Shown: positions 1 to 9,763, counted from the stretch's first letter. The stretch is 64,000 nt of DNA from a bacterium (GCA_009772925.1 WOUQ01000020.1:1-64000); one strand, 5' to 3'. Program-made: numbers and translations. Notes: generated by a model from the letters alone, not told the origin.

Positions 1-146
1 TTCTCTTCGCTTCCTTCACCCCAGATCCTCACCCAGAATGAATTCCACTCGACCCAATGCCCACACCTTAAGGCTGTAAGTAATTTGTTAAAGAACTGTT
101 TTTACTGCGTTTTTCACCATCTCGCGGGAACTCCGCGGCGACGGGA
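1..146 (-). promoter_or_regulatory. rRNA operon leader with boxA antitermination site
   Basis: Read on the minus strand, positions 96-85 give GTTCTTTAACAA, a good match to the boxA antiterminator. A TGTGGGC element follows at 65-59, as in betaproteobacterial 16S leaders. No protein ORF is plausible here. The 16S gene itself would start left of position 1 and is not in the window. This leader lies downstream of the strong promoter at 154-204 and would recruit NusB/NusE and related factors to the nascent pre-rRNA. The assignment rests on motif order, since the rRNA body cannot be seen. Confidence 0.75.
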
Positions 147-153
147 GACCGGC

Positions 154-204
154 ATTATAGGGGGCTAAAAACTTCGGTCAAGCTTTTGTTGCAAGATTTT
201 TTCA
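154..204 (-). promoter_or_regulatory. rRNA operon promoter (sigma-70, with UP element)
   Basis: On the minus strand there is TTGACC (181-176), a 16-bp spacer and a perfect TATAAT (159-154). An A/T-rich tract at about 204-182 precedes it and resembles an UP element. The sequence just after the -10 is GC-rich, the discriminator type associated with stringent control. The promoter points left toward the boxA-containing leader. It lies downstream of tyrS on the same strand. Confidence 0.8.
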
Positions 205-327
205 GGCCCATGACAAATCGCTTGCGTGTCAGGGAGTTAACCATGCCCCCTCCGCCACGGCGGCCACGTCGCGCGCGCCCGCCGAAGCCAGGTCATGCCT
301 GAAACGACCCGGCGAACGCCATGCGGC

Positions 328-1527
328 TCAGCGCAACGTCACCCGCGCGAAACGTCGCTTGCCAACCTGCAACACTACGGTCATCCCCTTGCCGACCAGC
401 AATCCCTTGTCGGCCACCTTCTCACCATCCAGTTTCACGCCACCACCGGCGATGCTGCGCATGGCCTCGGAGGTGCTGGGAACCAGGCCCGCCTGTTTGA
501 GCAATTGGGTGATGGGGACGCCGGCATCCGGCGCGTCGATGCTGAACTCGGACACATCGTCGGGAATCGCTCCCTGGCGGAAACGCGCCTCGAAATCCGC
601 CAAGGCCGCCTCGGCGGCGGCGCGGTCGTGGAAGCGGGTGACGATCTCTTGCGCGAACCGCACCTTGATGTCGCGCGGGTTGCGGCCCTCCTCGACCTCC
701 TTCTTCCACTGACGGATTACCGCCAGCGGTTCGAAGGAAAGCAGCTCGATGTAGCGCCACATGAGTTCGTCGGAAACGGACATCAGCTTGCCGAACTGCT
801 CCTGCGGGGAGTCGGTGATGCCGACGTAATTGCCCAGCGACTTGGACATCTTGTTGACCCCGTCCAGCCCCTCCAGCAGGGGCATGGTCAGGATGCACTG
901 GGGCTTCTGGCCGAAATGCTTCTGCAACTCCCGGCCCATGAGCAGGTTGAACTTCTGGTCGGTGCCGCCGAGTTCCAGGTCCGCCTCCAGCGCCACCGAG
1001 TCGTAGCCCTGGATCAGCGGGTAGAGGAACTCGTGGATGGCGATGGGTTGATTGCCCTGGTAGCGCTTGCTGAAATCATCCCGTTCCAGCATGCGGGCGA
1101 CGGTGTGGGTAGCGGCCAGCTTGATCATGTCGGCGGCGCTCATGCCGCCCATCCAGCGGGAATTGAATTCCACCTCGGTCTTTTCCGGGTCCAGGATCTT
1201 GAACACCTGGGCCTGGTAGGTGCGGGCGTTGAGTTCCACCTGTTCCGGCGACAGGGGCGGCCGGGTGGTGTTCTTGCCGGTGGGATCGCCGATCATGCCC
1301 GTGAAGTCGCCGATGAGGAACACGGCCTGGTGGCCCAGGTCCTGCAACTGGCGCATCTTGTTGAGCAGCACGGTATGGCCCAGGTGCAGATCGGGGGCGG
1401 TGGGATCGAAACCGGCCTTGACCCGCAGGGGCTTGCCGGTCTTAAGTTTCTCCACCAATTCGGTCTCGACGAGCAATTCGTCGCAGCCGCGCTTGATGAC
1501 AGCCAGGGCGTCTTCGAGGGAAGGCAT
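328..1527 (-). CDS. tyrS: Tyrosyl-tRNA synthetase
   Basis: This 399-residue class I synthetase charges tRNA-Tyr with tyrosine in the cytoplasm. The signature HLGH is at residues 48-51 and KMSKS at 226-230. The Rossmann catalytic domain occupies about residues 35-270. The last 60 or so residues form an S4 RNA-binding domain (VKLDGEKV and VLQVGKRR are visible). Length and motif spacing fit the short, TyrZ-like type. The ATG start is at 1527. The gene lies between tRNA-Gly and the rRNA promoter, all read leftward, so it sits in a translation-related neighbourhood. No frame disruption is seen. Confidence 0.98.
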   Translation of the reverse strand: MPSLEDALAVIKRGCDELLVETELVEKLKTGKPLRVKAGFDPTAPDLHLGHTVLLNKMRQLQDLGHQAVFLIGDFTGMIGDPTGKNTTRPPLSPEQVELNARTYQAQVFKILDPEKTEVEFNSRWMGGMSAADMIKLAATHTVARMLERDDFSKRYQGNQPIAIHEFLYPLIQGYDSVALEADLELGGTDQKFNLLMGRELQKHFGQKPQCILTMPLLEGLDGVNKMSKSLGNYVGITDSPQEQFGKLMSVSDELMWRYIELLSFEPLAVIRQWKKEVEEGRNPRDIKVRFAQEIVTRFHDRAAAEAALADFEARFRQGAIPDDVSEFSIDAPDAGVPITQLLKQAGLVPSTSEAMRSIAGGGVKLDGEKVADKGLLVGKGMTVVLQVGKRRFARVTLR

Positions 1528-1551
1528 GGGATTTTCGGCGGGAGGAATGGT

Positions 1552-1625
1552 TGGAGCGGGTGATGGGAATCGAACCCACGTCTAAAGCTTGGGAAGCTCT
1601 CGTTCTACCATTGAACTACACCCGC
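1552..1625 (-). tRNA. tRNA-Gly (anticodon CCC)
   Basis: The minus strand folds into a full cloverleaf of 74 nt. The acceptor stem is GCGGGTG paired with CACCCGC, the D-arm contains GTTCAATGGTAGAAC, and the T-arm reads GGGTTCGATTCCC. The seven-base anticodon loop is TTCCCAA, giving anticodon CCC, which reads GGG glycine codons. The discriminator base is T and the 3' CCA end is encoded (1555-1552). It lies just upstream of tyrS on the same strand and divergent from thiS. Confidence 0.97.
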
Positions 1626-1675
1626 GATGTAAACTCGCGGCCCCGAATGCTACTGGATTTCAAGGGCGCCACAAA

Positions 1676-1879
1676 GTGATCACCCTGCGCATCAACGGCC
1701 AGCCGAGGCAGTTTCCGGCACCGCTTTCCATCGCCGAGTTGATGCTCGCGCTGGATCTGGCGGGCAAGCGCGTCGCCGTCGAAAAAAACGGTGAGATCGT
1801 GCCGCGCAGCCAGCATGGCGACGCCCGGGTCGTCGATGGCGACCAGCTTGAAATCGTCGTCGCCGTGGGCGGCGGCTGA
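1676..1879 (+). CDS. thiS: Sulfur carrier protein ThiS
   Basis: This 67-residue ubiquitin-fold protein carries sulfur as a C-terminal thiocarboxylate to thiazole synthase. The fold begins with the strand ITLRINGQ, and the chain ends in a run of glycines, the site of adenylation and thiocarboxylation. A GTG at 1676 is the natural start: earlier in-frame codons run into the tRNA-Gly gene, and an AAGGG lies about 9 nt upstream. thiG follows after 40 nt, as in other betaproteobacteria. No TPP riboswitch is recognisable in front of it. Confidence 0.93.
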   Translation: MITLRINGQPRQFPAPLSIAELMLALDLAGKRVAVEKNGEIVPRSQHGDARVVDGDQLEIVVAVGGG

Positions 1880-1919
1880 GTCGCATCTTCCCCATTCCGT
1901 TCTCACAGGTTCGAATCAA

Positions 1920-2702
1920 ATGGATGAACTCGTCATTGCCGGCAAGGCCTATTCCTCCCGCCTGCTGGTGGGCACCGGCAAGTACAAGGATTTTTCCGAG
2001 ACCCGCGCCGCCCTCGATGCTTCCGGCGCCCAGATCGTCACGGTCGCCATCCGCCGCACCAACATCGGCCAGGATCCCAGCCAGCCCAGCCTGCTCGACG
2101 CGGTACCGCCCAGCCGCTTCACCTACCTGCCCAACACCGCCGGCTGCTATACGGCGGACGACGCCATCCGCACCCTGCGCCTGGCGCGGGAACTGCTGGA
2201 CGGCCACGACCTCGTCAAGCTGGAGGTGCTGGGCGATCCGCAAAGCCTGTATCCCAACGTGGTGGAAACCCTGAAGGCCGCCGAGGTGCTGATCCAGGAC
2301 GGCTTCAAGGTCATGGTCTACACCAGCGACGACCCCATCGTCGCCAAGCAGCTTGAGGACCTGGGCTGCGTCGCGGTCATGCCGCTGGCCTCGCTCATCG
2401 GCTCCGGCATGGGCATCCTCAACCCCTGGAATCTGCAGATCATCCTCTCCCGCCTGACGGTGCCCGTCATCGTCGATGCCGGGGTCGGCACCGCCTCCGA
2501 CGCGGCCATCGCCATGGAACTCGGTTGTGATGCGGTGCTCATGAACACAGCCATCGCCGGGGCGAAGAATCCGGTGCTCATGGCCTCCGCCATGCGGAAG
2601 GCGGTGGAGGCCGGACGCGAAGCCTTCCTGGCCGGGCGCATAGCCAAGAAGGTCTACCAGGCCAGCCCCTCCTCCCCCACCTCGGGCCTGATCGGCTCCT
2701 GA
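1920..2702 (+). CDS. thiG: Thiazole synthase ThiG
   Basis: This 260-residue TIM-barrel enzyme condenses deoxyxylulose phosphate, dehydroglycine and ThiS-thiocarboxylate into the thiazole phosphate of thiamine. The conserved lysine that forms the Schiff base is K100 in the VKLEVLGD motif. Phosphate-binding glycine segments ([14 protein letters not shown]) follow in the C-terminal half. The ATG at 1920 follows thiS closely, and the two are surely co-transcribed with trmB. The glycine oxidase that would supply dehydroglycine, thiO, is in this window but 27 kb away. Confidence 0.97.
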   Translation: MDELVIAGKAYSSRLLVGTGKYKDFSETRAALDASGAQIVTVAIRRTNIGQDPSQPSLLDAVPPSRFTYLPNTAGCYTADDAIRTLRLARELLDGHDLVKLEVLGDPQSLYPNVVETLKAAEVLIQDGFKVMVYTSDDPIVAKQLEDLGCVAVMPLASLIGSGMGILNPWNLQIILSRLTVPVIVDAGVGTASDAAIAMELGCDAVLMNTAIAGAKNPVLMASAMRKAVEAGREAFLAGRIAKKVYQASPSSPTSGLIGS

Positions 2703-2739
2703 TCTGCGGGCCGGACAGGCGCGCCGACCCGTCCCAGCC

Positions 2740-3420
2740 ATGTCCGCGGAAGTCCAGCACCGTCCCATTCGTTCCTTTGTCCTGCGCGCGGGCCGCCTCG
2801 GCACCGGCCAGCAGAAGGCGATCGAAGAACTGGGCCCGCGCTACGTCCTGCCCTACCAGTCCGAACCACTCGACCTGGCCGCCAGCTTCGGCCGGGAAGC
2901 CCCCAAGGTGCTGGAAATCGGCTTCGGCATGGGCCGGGCCACGGCGGAGATCGCCCGCGGCCATCCCGACATCGATTACCTGGGCGTGGAGGTGCACACC
3001 CCCGGCGTCGGCGCCTTGCTCAAGCTCATCGGCGAACAGCAGCTCGGCAATCTGCGCATCATCCAGCACGACGCGGTGGAAGTGCTGCGCCTCATGATCC
3101 CGCAAGCCGGACTGGACGGCATCCACATCTTCTTTCCCGATCCCTGGCACAAGAAGCGCCATCACAAGCGCCGCCTGATCCAGCCCGCCTTCGCCCAGTT
3201 GCTGGCGGAGCGGCTCCGGCCCGGCGGCTATCTGCACCTGGCCACGGACTGGGAAGACTACGCCCGGCAGATGCTGGAGGTGCTCGGCGCCACCCCGCTG
3301 CTGCGCAACAGCGCCGAGACCTACGCGCCCCGTCCGGACTACCGCCCGCTCACCAAGTTCGAGCAACGCGGCATGCGTCTGGGGCACGGCGTGTGGGACC
3401 TGGTCTTCCTGCGTGTCTGA
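2740..3420 (+). CDS. trmB: tRNA (guanine-N7-)-methyltransferase
   Basis: This 226-residue SAM-dependent enzyme makes m7G46 in tRNA variable loops. The SAM-binding motif [10 protein letters not shown] lies near residues 60-69. The family signature [14 protein letters not shown] follows in the middle of the chain. A C-terminal TKFEQRG motif is also typical. It lies 37 nt after thiG on the same strand. The thiS-thiG-trmB order is common in betaproteobacteria, and nothing suggests a functional link beyond shared transcription. Confidence 0.96.
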   Translation: MSAEVQHRPIRSFVLRAGRLGTGQQKAIEELGPRYVLPYQSEPLDLAASFGREAPKVLEIGFGMGRATAEIARGHPDIDYLGVEVHTPGVGALLKLIGEQQLGNLRIIQHDAVEVLRLMIPQAGLDGIHIFFPDPWHKKRHHKRRLIQPAFAQLLAERLRPGGYLHLATDWEDYARQMLEVLGATPLLRNSAETYAPRPDYRPLTKFEQRGMRLGHGVWDLVFLRV

Positions 3421-3534
3421 ACTTCGCCCGCGCTAACGCCGAAACCACAGCGCATGTGTCGGTCCGCCGACAGGCCCGCGCGCCCGCATCGCCGTCCTAC
3501 CGCCTGCGCCCCCGGCCTGGCGGAGGCGGGCATC

Positions 3535-3550
3535 TGGCACGGGAAATGCG
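3535..3550 (+). promoter_or_regulatory. Sigma-54-type (-24/-12) promoter
   Basis: The sequence TGGCACGGGAAATGCG matches the RpoN consensus TGGCAC-R-N4-TTGC-W at all of the -24 block and at TGC of the -12 block. Predicted transcription would start near 3560, about 23 nt before the ATG of the small gene at 3583, whose ribosome-binding site lies between. Position and orientation fit that gene exactly. Confidence 0.6.
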
Positions 3551-3582
3551 TGTCATGGCCATCCCCACACCGGGAGAACGCC

Positions 3583-3789
3583 ATGTTCGCCTGGATCATC
3601 GAAGGCGATGGACATCGCCCCATGCTGCGCTTCGAGGATGGCCGCACCGGCATCCCGGTGAACCTGCGCCTGCTCAACCGGCGAGAGTTTCTGGAACTGC
3701 TGGGGCGCCGGGTCGAGGTGCGCTCGCAACTCTCGCCCGACCACTACACGGTGCGTTTCTCCGGCTCGGATGAGCCCCGCGCCGGCTGA
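3583..3789 (+). CDS. Small hypothetical protein, 68 aa
   Basis: I do not recognise this protein. It starts MFAWIIEGDGHRPMLRFEDG and continues with a basic middle (NLRLLNRREF) and a second short beta-rich section ending DEPRAG. It has no signal peptide or membrane segment. The ATG at 3583 is chosen because CGGGAGAA lies about 5 nt upstream and an apparent sigma-54 promoter ends 33 nt upstream. Longer in-frame extensions would run through that promoter. The beta-rich look suggests a small barrel or regulator, but this is only an impression. Confidence 0.6.
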   Translation: MFAWIIEGDGHRPMLRFEDGRTGIPVNLRLLNRREFLELLGRRVEVRSQLSPDHYTVRFSGSDEPRAG

Positions 3790-3866
3790 GCCGGCCCCCC
3801 GCCAGAAGACCGAGCCCGTAGCGCGAAAAATCGGACCGCGCTGTGCGCATGCCGGCGGATCGCCGC

Positions 3867-3872
3867 TACAAT
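3867..3872 (+). promoter_or_regulatory. Possible -10 element for alaS
   Basis: TACAAT lies 32 nt before the alaS ATG. With a 17-bp spacer the -35 position reads TGCGCA, a weak match, so only the -10 is convincing. Confidence 0.3.
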
Positions 3873-3903
3873 CCGCCAACTCCTTCATTTGCAAGCAGAA
3901 GCC

Positions 3904-6519
3904 ATGCAAAGCAGCGAAATCCGCCGCCAGTTTCTCGACTATTTCGCCAGCCAGGGCCATACCCCCGTTGCCTCCAGCCCGCTCATTCCGGGCAACGATC
4001 CCACCCTGCTGTTCACCAACGCCGGCATGGTGCAGTTCAAGGATGTGTTCCTGGGCCGGGAATCACGCCCCTACGTGCGCGCCGCCTCGTCCCAGCGCTG
4101 CGTGCGTGCCGGCGGCAAGCACAACGACCTGGAGAACGTCGGCTACACCGCGCGGCACCACACTTTCTTCGAGATGCTGGGCAACTTCAGCTTCGGCGAC
4201 TATTTCAAGCGCGAAGCCATCCGCTACGCCTGGGAATTCCTCACCGTCACCCTTGCCATTCCCAAAGAGAAACTCTGGGTCACCGTCTACCGCGACGACG
4301 ACGAGGCCTATGCGATCTGGGCCGACGAGATCGGCGTGCCGAAGGACCGCATCACCCGCATCGGCGACAAGGCCGGGCAGAAGTACCACTCCGACAACTT
4401 CTGGCAGATGGGCGACACCGGCCCCTGCGGCCCCTGCACGGAAATCTTCTACGACCACGGGCCCGAGGTGGCCGGCGGCCCCCCCGGCACGCCTGAAGAA
4501 GACGGCGACCGCTACATCGAAATCTGGAACCTGGTGTTCATGCAGTACAACCGCGACGAGACCGGCGTGCTGCATCCGCTGCCCAAGCCCTCGGTGGACA
4601 CCGGCATGGGCCTGGAGCGCATCTCCGCGGTCATGCAGCACGTGCATTCCAACTACGAGATCGACCTGTTCCAGGCCCTGATCCGCGCCGCCATGCGGGA
4701 AACCGGCGCGACGGACGCCCGCAACAACTCCCTCAATGTCATCGCCGACCACATCCGCGCCTGCGCCTTCCTCATCGTCGACGGCATCATCCCCGGCAAC
4801 GAGGGGCGCGGCTACGTGCTGCGCCGGGTCATCCGCCGCGCCATCCGCCATGGCTACAAGCTGGGCTGCAAGACCCCCTTCTTCCACAGGCTGGTGGCCG
4901 ATCTCGCCGCCGTCATGGGCGAGGCCTATCCCGAACTGGTGGCCAATCAGGACCGCGTCACCGCCGTGCTCAGACAGGAGGAGGAACGCTTCGCCGAGAC
5001 CCTGGAACACGGCATGGGCGTGCTCGAGGAGGCCATGGCCTCCGAGGACCGCATGCTCGACGGCGACACCGTGTTCAAGCTCTACGACACCTTCGGCTTC
5101 CCCCTCGACCTCACCGCCGACATCGCGCGGGAGCGGGGCATCACCGTCGACTTCGCCGGCTTCGAGGCGGCCATGGAACGGCAGCGTGAACGCGCCCGCG
5201 CCGCCAGCAAGTTCACCATGGGCAAGGGTCTGGAGTTCTCCGGGGAGAAGACCGAGTTCATGGGCTACGACAGCCTGGAACAGGAAAGCCGCATCGTCGC
5301 CCTCTACAAGGACGGCACCCAGGTCGCCGATATCAGCGCCGGTGATCAGGCCGTCATTGTCCTCGACCGCACGCCGTTCTACGCCGAATCCGGCGGCCAG
5401 ATCGGCGACATCGGCGAGATCGCCTGCGGCCATGGCAGCTTCGAGGTCGGCGATACCCAGAAAATCCAGGCAGACGTCTTCGGCCACAGCGGACGCCTCA
5501 GTGCCGGCCGGCTGGCTGTCGGCGATACGGTGAACGCGCGGGTCGACACCGAGACCCGCCAGCGCGCCGCCTACAACCATTCCGCCACCCACCTCATGCA
5601 TGCCGCCCTGCGCGCCGTGCTGGGCACGCACGTGGCGCAGAAGGGTTCCCTGGTCAACGCCGAGCGCACCCGCTTCGATTTCGCCCATCCGCAAGCGGTG
5701 ACGGCGGAGGAGATGAAGCGCATCGAGGATCTGGTGAATGCCGAGATCCGCCGCAACCACCGCGTGGAAACTCGCCTCATGCAGCACGCCGACGCCATCA
5801 AGGCGGGGGCCATGGCCCTGTTCGGCGAGAAATACGGCGACGAGGTGCGCGTGGTGGGCATGGGCGATTTTTCCACCGAACTGTGCGGCGGCACCCACGT
5901 CAAGCGCACCGGTGACATCGGCCTGTTCAAGATCATCGCCGAGGGCGGCGTCGCCGCCGGCATCCGCCGCATCGAGGCGGTCACCGGCCCCGGCGCGGTG
6001 GCCACGGTCCAGGACCAGGAAAATACGCTGCGCGAGGTGGCGGAACGGCTCAAGGCCCAGCCCGGCGAAGTGGCCGCGCGCATCCAGCAGATCCAGGATC
6101 AGGTCAGGGCTCTGGAAAAAGAGCTGGCCCGCTACAAATCCAAGCTCGCCGGCAGCCAGAGCGACGACCTACTCGCCCAAGCCATCGAAATCAGTGGAAT
6201 CAAGGTGTTGGCCGCGACAATTGAAGGAGCGGATGCTAAAGCTTTACGGGAAATGGCCGATAAACTGCGTGACCGGCTGAAGTCCTGCGCTCTGGTGCTG
6301 GGCAGCGCGGTGGATGGCAGGGTGGCGCTGATCGCCGCCGTCACCGCCGACCTGACCGCCAGGGTGAAGGCGGGCGAACTGGTGAATCACGTGGCCGGCC
6401 AGGTGGGCGGCAAAGGTGGCGGCAAGGCCGACATGGCGCAAGCCGGTGGCAGCGACGCGGAGAAGTTGCCGGCCGCGCTGGCCTCGGTGGCGGACTGGGT
6501 ACGCGGCAAACTTAACTGA
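3904..6519 (+). CDS. alaS: Alanyl-tRNA synthetase
   Basis: This class II synthetase of 871 residues charges tRNA-Ala and edits mis-charged Ser/Gly. Order of parts: catalytic core about 1-250, tRNA-recognition helices to about 460, editing domain about 550-710, then a DHHA1/C-Ala region. The editing-site metal ligands are visible as H559 and H563 (HSATH) and C661 in CGGTH. A glycine-rich KGGGKAD motif lies near the C-terminus. The ATG at 3904 gives the usual [10 protein letters not shown] start; an in-frame TTG five codons earlier (3889) is less likely. It stands alone, 34 nt before the PilZ-like gene. Confidence 0.98.
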   Translation: MQSSEIRRQFLDYFASQGHTPVASSPLIPGNDPTLLFTNAGMVQFKDVFLGRESRPYVRAASSQRCVRAGGKHNDLENVGYTARHHTFFEMLGNFSFGDYFKREAIRYAWEFLTVTLAIPKEKLWVTVYRDDDEAYAIWADEIGVPKDRITRIGDKAGQKYHSDNFWQMGDTGPCGPCTEIFYDHGPEVAGGPPGTPEEDGDRYIEIWNLVFMQYNRDETGVLHPLPKPSVDTGMGLERISAVMQHVHSNYEIDLFQALIRAAMRETGATDARNNSLNVIADHIRACAFLIVDGIIPGNEGRGYVLRRVIRRAIRHGYKLGCKTPFFHRLVADLAAVMGEAYPELVANQDRVTAVLRQEEERFAETLEHGMGVLEEAMASEDRMLDGDTVFKLYDTFGFPLDLTADIARERGITVDFAGFEAAMERQRERARAASKFTMGKGLEFSGEKTEFMGYDSLEQESRIVALYKDGTQVADISAGDQAVIVLDRTPFYAESGGQIGDIGEIACGHGSFEVGDTQKIQADVFGHSGRLSAGRLAVGDTVNARVDTETRQRAAYNHSATHLMHAALRAVLGTHVAQKGSLVNAERTRFDFAHPQAVTAEEMKRIEDLVNAEIRRNHRVETRLMQHADAIKAGAMALFGEKYGDEVRVVGMGDFSTELCGGTHVKRTGDIGLFKIIAEGGVAAGIRRIEAVTGPGAVATVQDQENTLREVAERLKAQPGEVAARIQQIQDQVRALEKELARYKSKLAGSQSDDLLAQAIEISGIKVLAATIEGADAKALREMADKLRDRLKSCALVLGSAVDGRVALIAAVTADLTARVKAGELVNHVAGQVGGKGGGKADMAQAGGSDAEKLPAALASVADWVRGKLN

Positions 6520-6522
6520 TGG

Positions 6523-6536
6523 CCCCCTGAAGGGGG
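6523..6536 (+). other. Small GC hairpin between alaS and the next gene
   Basis: CCCCC-TGAA-GGGGG forms a 5-bp stem with a tetraloop immediately after the alaS stop. No T-run follows, so it is at most a weak terminator or processing site. Confidence 0.3.
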
Positions 6537-6553
6537 TAAAAGGACGGACATCC

Positions 6554-8218
6554 ATGTTCGGGTTCTTCAAACGCAAGAAAGCTGGCGAAGAGGATCCCCT
6601 CAGCGATCTGAAGACGGTCTCGCGCTGGATGCAGGGCCTGCCTGCGGGGGACATCTACACTGCCCAGGAACAGGTGGTGCAGAGCCTGATCCAGTTCAAC
6701 CACGCCGGCCTGGCACTGTCCAAGGAACGCCTGCAGGTGCTCATGCACCTGGACGAGCAGGCGCGCGAAATGCAGTACTCCCTGTGCATGCAGTATCTTC
6801 GCAACCCGCGCATGTCGAAGGTCATCGAATCGCGGCTGTGGACCGCCATCCACGCCTTCTACTGGGAAATCACGCGCGGCTATCACGCCTTCCTCATGGA
6901 CTTCGTCGGCCATCCCGGCGGCAGCAAGCTGCAGTCCAGCATTCCCCTCATCACCGCGCGCGCCCTGCGCGGCTTCGCGGACATCTTCAAGTGGCGCTAT
7001 TTCCGCTACGAACGCATCGAGGACAAGCTCTGGCAGCGCCTGCACAACATCTACCGCATCGCCGAATTCGACGGCTTCCACAGTACCCGCTTCAAGCTCT
7101 ACCCCGGTGACGCCAAGTCTTCCAGCTGCATGGAGGAATACGTGCAGGCCCTGCTGCTCTCCCCCCTCGGGGCCGGCAGCCTGACCCCCAAGCAGATGGA
7201 AATGGTGGATTTCTGGCTGGACAACTGGTCCGAATTCATCCCGCTGGAGGAACGCTTCGAGGCCAACCGGCATTTCTTCTACGTGGACACCGGGAAAGGG
7301 CAAAGCCTGAAGCCGGTGCGGGAAGACCTCGCCAGCGAACCGACCTTCCGTTACCTGAATACGGAACGCCTCATGGAACACCTGCGGCAGACCGAGCGTT
7401 CCCTGAAAGCCGGCACACCCGCCGCCACCCTGGGCCTGGGCGAGGACTTCCGCCTGCCCGAAGGCTACGACCTGCTCTACCACGTCAGCAATGAATGGTC
7501 TCCCGCGCAAAACAGGGAGCGCCGCGGCAGCCCCCGCCACCCCGCCGAGGGGCGCTGCGAGGTGGTGCGCGAACTCGCCGGCATCTGCGCGCGCCTGCGC
7601 ACCGAGGAGGAAATCGCCTCCGGCACCATCCCCAATCAGCAGCTCAGCCCCGAGGAAATCCTCGACATCAAGCTGTACGGCTTCGTCACCGAGCGCACCA
7701 AGTCCACCATCAGCCAGCGCCAGGCCGGCAGCCGCGATCTCAGTTCCGAGCAATGGCCCATGCACGATCGCAGCGAGACCGGGCTGGGCATCCTCTTGAA
7801 GACCGAGGACAGCGAATGGGTGCGGGTCGGCAAGCTGATCGCCCTGCGTGTCGATCCGGCCCAGGGCTGGATCGTCGGCGTCATCCGCCGCATCACCCGC
7901 CTGCAGGAGGATCAGCGCAAGATCGGCGTGCAGACCCTCAATGCCGCGCCGGTGGCGGTGCATCTCGAACAGCACGAAGCCTCGCCCACCCTCAGCTATG
8001 CCGTCGACGGCACCGACTACAGCATGCACCCGCCCGGTGACGCCCTGATCTTTCCCAAGCTGCCCGGCGACAACCTCATCATCCTGGAAGGTTCACGCTA
8101 TGCGCACGGGCGGCAGTACCGCCTGCACGATCTCGACGGCTTCCGCCTGATCCGTCTGGAGAACGTGCGCGACAAGGGGGATGGCTGGCTGCTGGCGGTT
8201 TACAGCCAGCTGACCTGA
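6554..8218 (+). CDS. Uncharacterised protein with PilZ-like C-terminal motifs
   Basis: This 554-residue cytoplasmic protein has no signal peptide. The N-terminal 300 residues are helical and I do not recognise them. Two motifs of c-di-GMP-binding PilZ domains are visible in the C-terminal half: RxxxR at R324-R328 (RGSPR) and DxSxxG at D405-G410 (DRSETG). Their separation of about 77 residues is far more than the usual 20-30, so a split or inserted PilZ domain is an inference. The ATG at 6554 begins MFGFFKRKK. It precedes the sigma-54 activator and the pseudopilus cluster on the same strand, which suggests a regulatory role there. Confidence 0.7.
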   Translation: MFGFFKRKKAGEEDPLSDLKTVSRWMQGLPAGDIYTAQEQVVQSLIQFNHAGLALSKERLQVLMHLDEQAREMQYSLCMQYLRNPRMSKVIESRLWTAIHAFYWEITRGYHAFLMDFVGHPGGSKLQSSIPLITARALRGFADIFKWRYFRYERIEDKLWQRLHNIYRIAEFDGFHSTRFKLYPGDAKSSSCMEEYVQALLLSPLGAGSLTPKQMEMVDFWLDNWSEFIPLEERFEANRHFFYVDTGKGQSLKPVREDLASEPTFRYLNTERLMEHLRQTERSLKAGTPAATLGLGEDFRLPEGYDLLYHVSNEWSPAQNRERRGSPRHPAEGRCEVVRELAGICARLRTEEEIASGTIPNQQLSPEEILDIKLYGFVTERTKSTISQRQAGSRDLSSEQWPMHDRSETGLGILLKTEDSEWVRVGKLIALRVDPAQGWIVGVIRRITRLQEDQRKIGVQTLNAAPVAVHLEQHEASPTLSYAVDGTDYSMHPPGDALIFPKLPGDNLIILEGSRYAHGRQYRLHDLDGFRLIRLENVRDKGDGWLLAVYSQLT

Positions 8219-8300
8219 GCATGCCGGCCGCGCGCCGCCTCCGCGCCTGGCCGGCGCGGCCGCCGGCGGCCCGACCCGCACCGATGACCGGAGACTCCCA

Positions 8301-9728
8301 GTGAAATCCGCCAAACCCGCCCTGCTCATCGTCGACGACGACCCGCTCATCACCGACACCCTGCATTTCGTGCTCTCCGACGACTTCGACGTGTTCGTCG
8401 CCGAGAGCCGCCAGCAGGTCAAGAGCGTGCTGACGCAACTCGACGAAGCGCCCCCGCTGGCCCTGATCGATCTCGGTCTGCCGCCGACGCAGCACAAGCC
8501 GGACGAGGGTTTCGCCCTCATCACGGATCTGCTCAACCATTCCAAGAAAACCCGCATCCTGGTGTTGTCCGGGCAGAACGACGAGGCCAACGCCCGTCAC
8601 GCCCGCGCCCTCGGCGCCATCGACTTCATCGCCAAACCGGCCGAGCCGGAACAGATCAAGCGCGCCCTGCAATCCGCCCTGCGCTTCGAGCAGGAGGTGG
8701 CCTCCGCCCCGCGTCCGGAAACGGCCGACGACTCCAGCGGCATCATCGGCACCAGCTTCGCCGTCGACCGCCTGCGCAACCAGATCAAGCTCTACGCGGA
8801 CGCGCCTTTCCCGGTGCTGATCGAGGGCGAATCCGGCAGCGGCAAGGAACTGGTGGCGAAGAGCCTGCACCAGTGGGCGAAGCGCGGCGGCAAACCCTAT
8901 CTCGCCCTCAACTGCGCGGCCATCTCCCCCTCCCTGGTGGAGCCCACCCTGTTCGGCTACGCCAAGGGCGCCTTCACCGGCGCCACCCAGGCGCATTCCG
9001 GTTACTTCGAGGATGCGCGCGACGGCACCCTGTTCCTCGACGAGATCGGCGAACTCCCCCTGGAACTCCAGGCCAAGCTGCTGCGCGTGCTGGAGAATGG
9101 CGAGTTCCAGCGCGTCGGCGAAACCAGCAGCCGTTTTTCCAACGCCCGCATCGTCACCGCCACCAACCGCGACCTGCGCAAGGAAGTGCGCGAAGGCCGC
9201 TTCCGCGGCGACCTCTATCACCGCCTGTCGGTCTTTTCCGTGCACGTGCCGCCGCTGCGCGACCAGCCGGAGGACAAGCTGGCGCTGCTGGAGCATTTCC
9301 GCAAGCAGTTTTCCGGCGAGGCCGGCGTGCCCGCCTTCACCTTTGCGCCCGAGGCCCAGCGCCTGTGGGAGGACTATCACTTTCCCGGCAACGTGCGCGA
9401 GTTGCGCAACATCGTCATCCGCCTCACCACCAAATACGCCGGCCGCACCGTGAGCGCGCGCGAACTCGAGGACGAATTCGATCTGGACGTGGTCAGCCCG
9501 GGCAGCATCCCCATGCCCAGCGACGCCAACGCCCTGCAGGAGTACGCCAAGTTCCACCTGCGCGGCGTGCACAGCTTCAACCTCGACCAGGTCATGAAGC
9601 AGTGGGAGAAAAGCTACGTCGAAGCCGCCCTGGGCATGACCCATGGCAATCTGTCGCAGGCCGCGAAAATCCTCGGCGTCAACCGCACCACGCTGTACAG
9701 CCGCATGCAGACCTACCAGAGCGACTGA
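8301..9728 (+). CDS. Sigma-54-dependent response regulator
   Basis: This 475-residue protein is an NtrC-type transcription activator. The receiver domain is about residues 5-125, with acidic D12-D14 and probable phospho-acceptor D57 (LIDLGLPP). The AAA+ domain is about 148-385, with Walker A GESGSGKE near 176-183 and the sigma-54 contact loop GAFTGA at 223-228. A Fis-type HTH (NLSQAAKILGVNRTTLYSRM) ends the chain. It uses a GTG start preceded by GGAG. No histidine kinase is adjacent. The architecture resembles PrsR-like regulators of PEP-CTERM genes as well as other NtrC proteins; which it is cannot be decided here. It could act on the -24/-12 promoters at 3535, 31422 and 63743. Confidence 0.92.
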   Translation: MKSAKPALLIVDDDPLITDTLHFVLSDDFDVFVAESRQQVKSVLTQLDEAPPLALIDLGLPPTQHKPDEGFALITDLLNHSKKTRILVLSGQNDEANARHARALGAIDFIAKPAEPEQIKRALQSALRFEQEVASAPRPETADDSSGIIGTSFAVDRLRNQIKLYADAPFPVLIEGESGSGKELVAKSLHQWAKRGGKPYLALNCAAISPSLVEPTLFGYAKGAFTGATQAHSGYFEDARDGTLFLDEIGELPLELQAKLLRVLENGEFQRVGETSSRFSNARIVTATNRDLRKEVREGRFRGDLYHRLSVFSVHVPPLRDQPEDKLALLEHFRKQFSGEAGVPAFTFAPEAQRLWEDYHFPGNVRELRNIVIRLTTKYAGRTVSARELEDEFDLDVVSPGSIPMPSDANALQEYAKFHLRGVHSFNLDQVMKQWEKSYVEAALGMTHGNLSQAAKILGVNRTTLYSRMQTYQSD

Positions 9729-9763
9729 TCCGGCGGACCACGCAGCGAGAAGCCGCCACCGCG

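Noticed and set aside
1626-1919. TPP riboswitch before thiS or thiG
   Set aside because: No CTGAGA or ACCTGATC-type conserved segments occur, and the thiS start abuts a tRNA gene, leaving no room.
4063-5898. Long antisense frame across alaS
   Set aside because: alaS has both editing motifs and full length on the plus strand; the antisense product is H/G/V-rich and without motifs.
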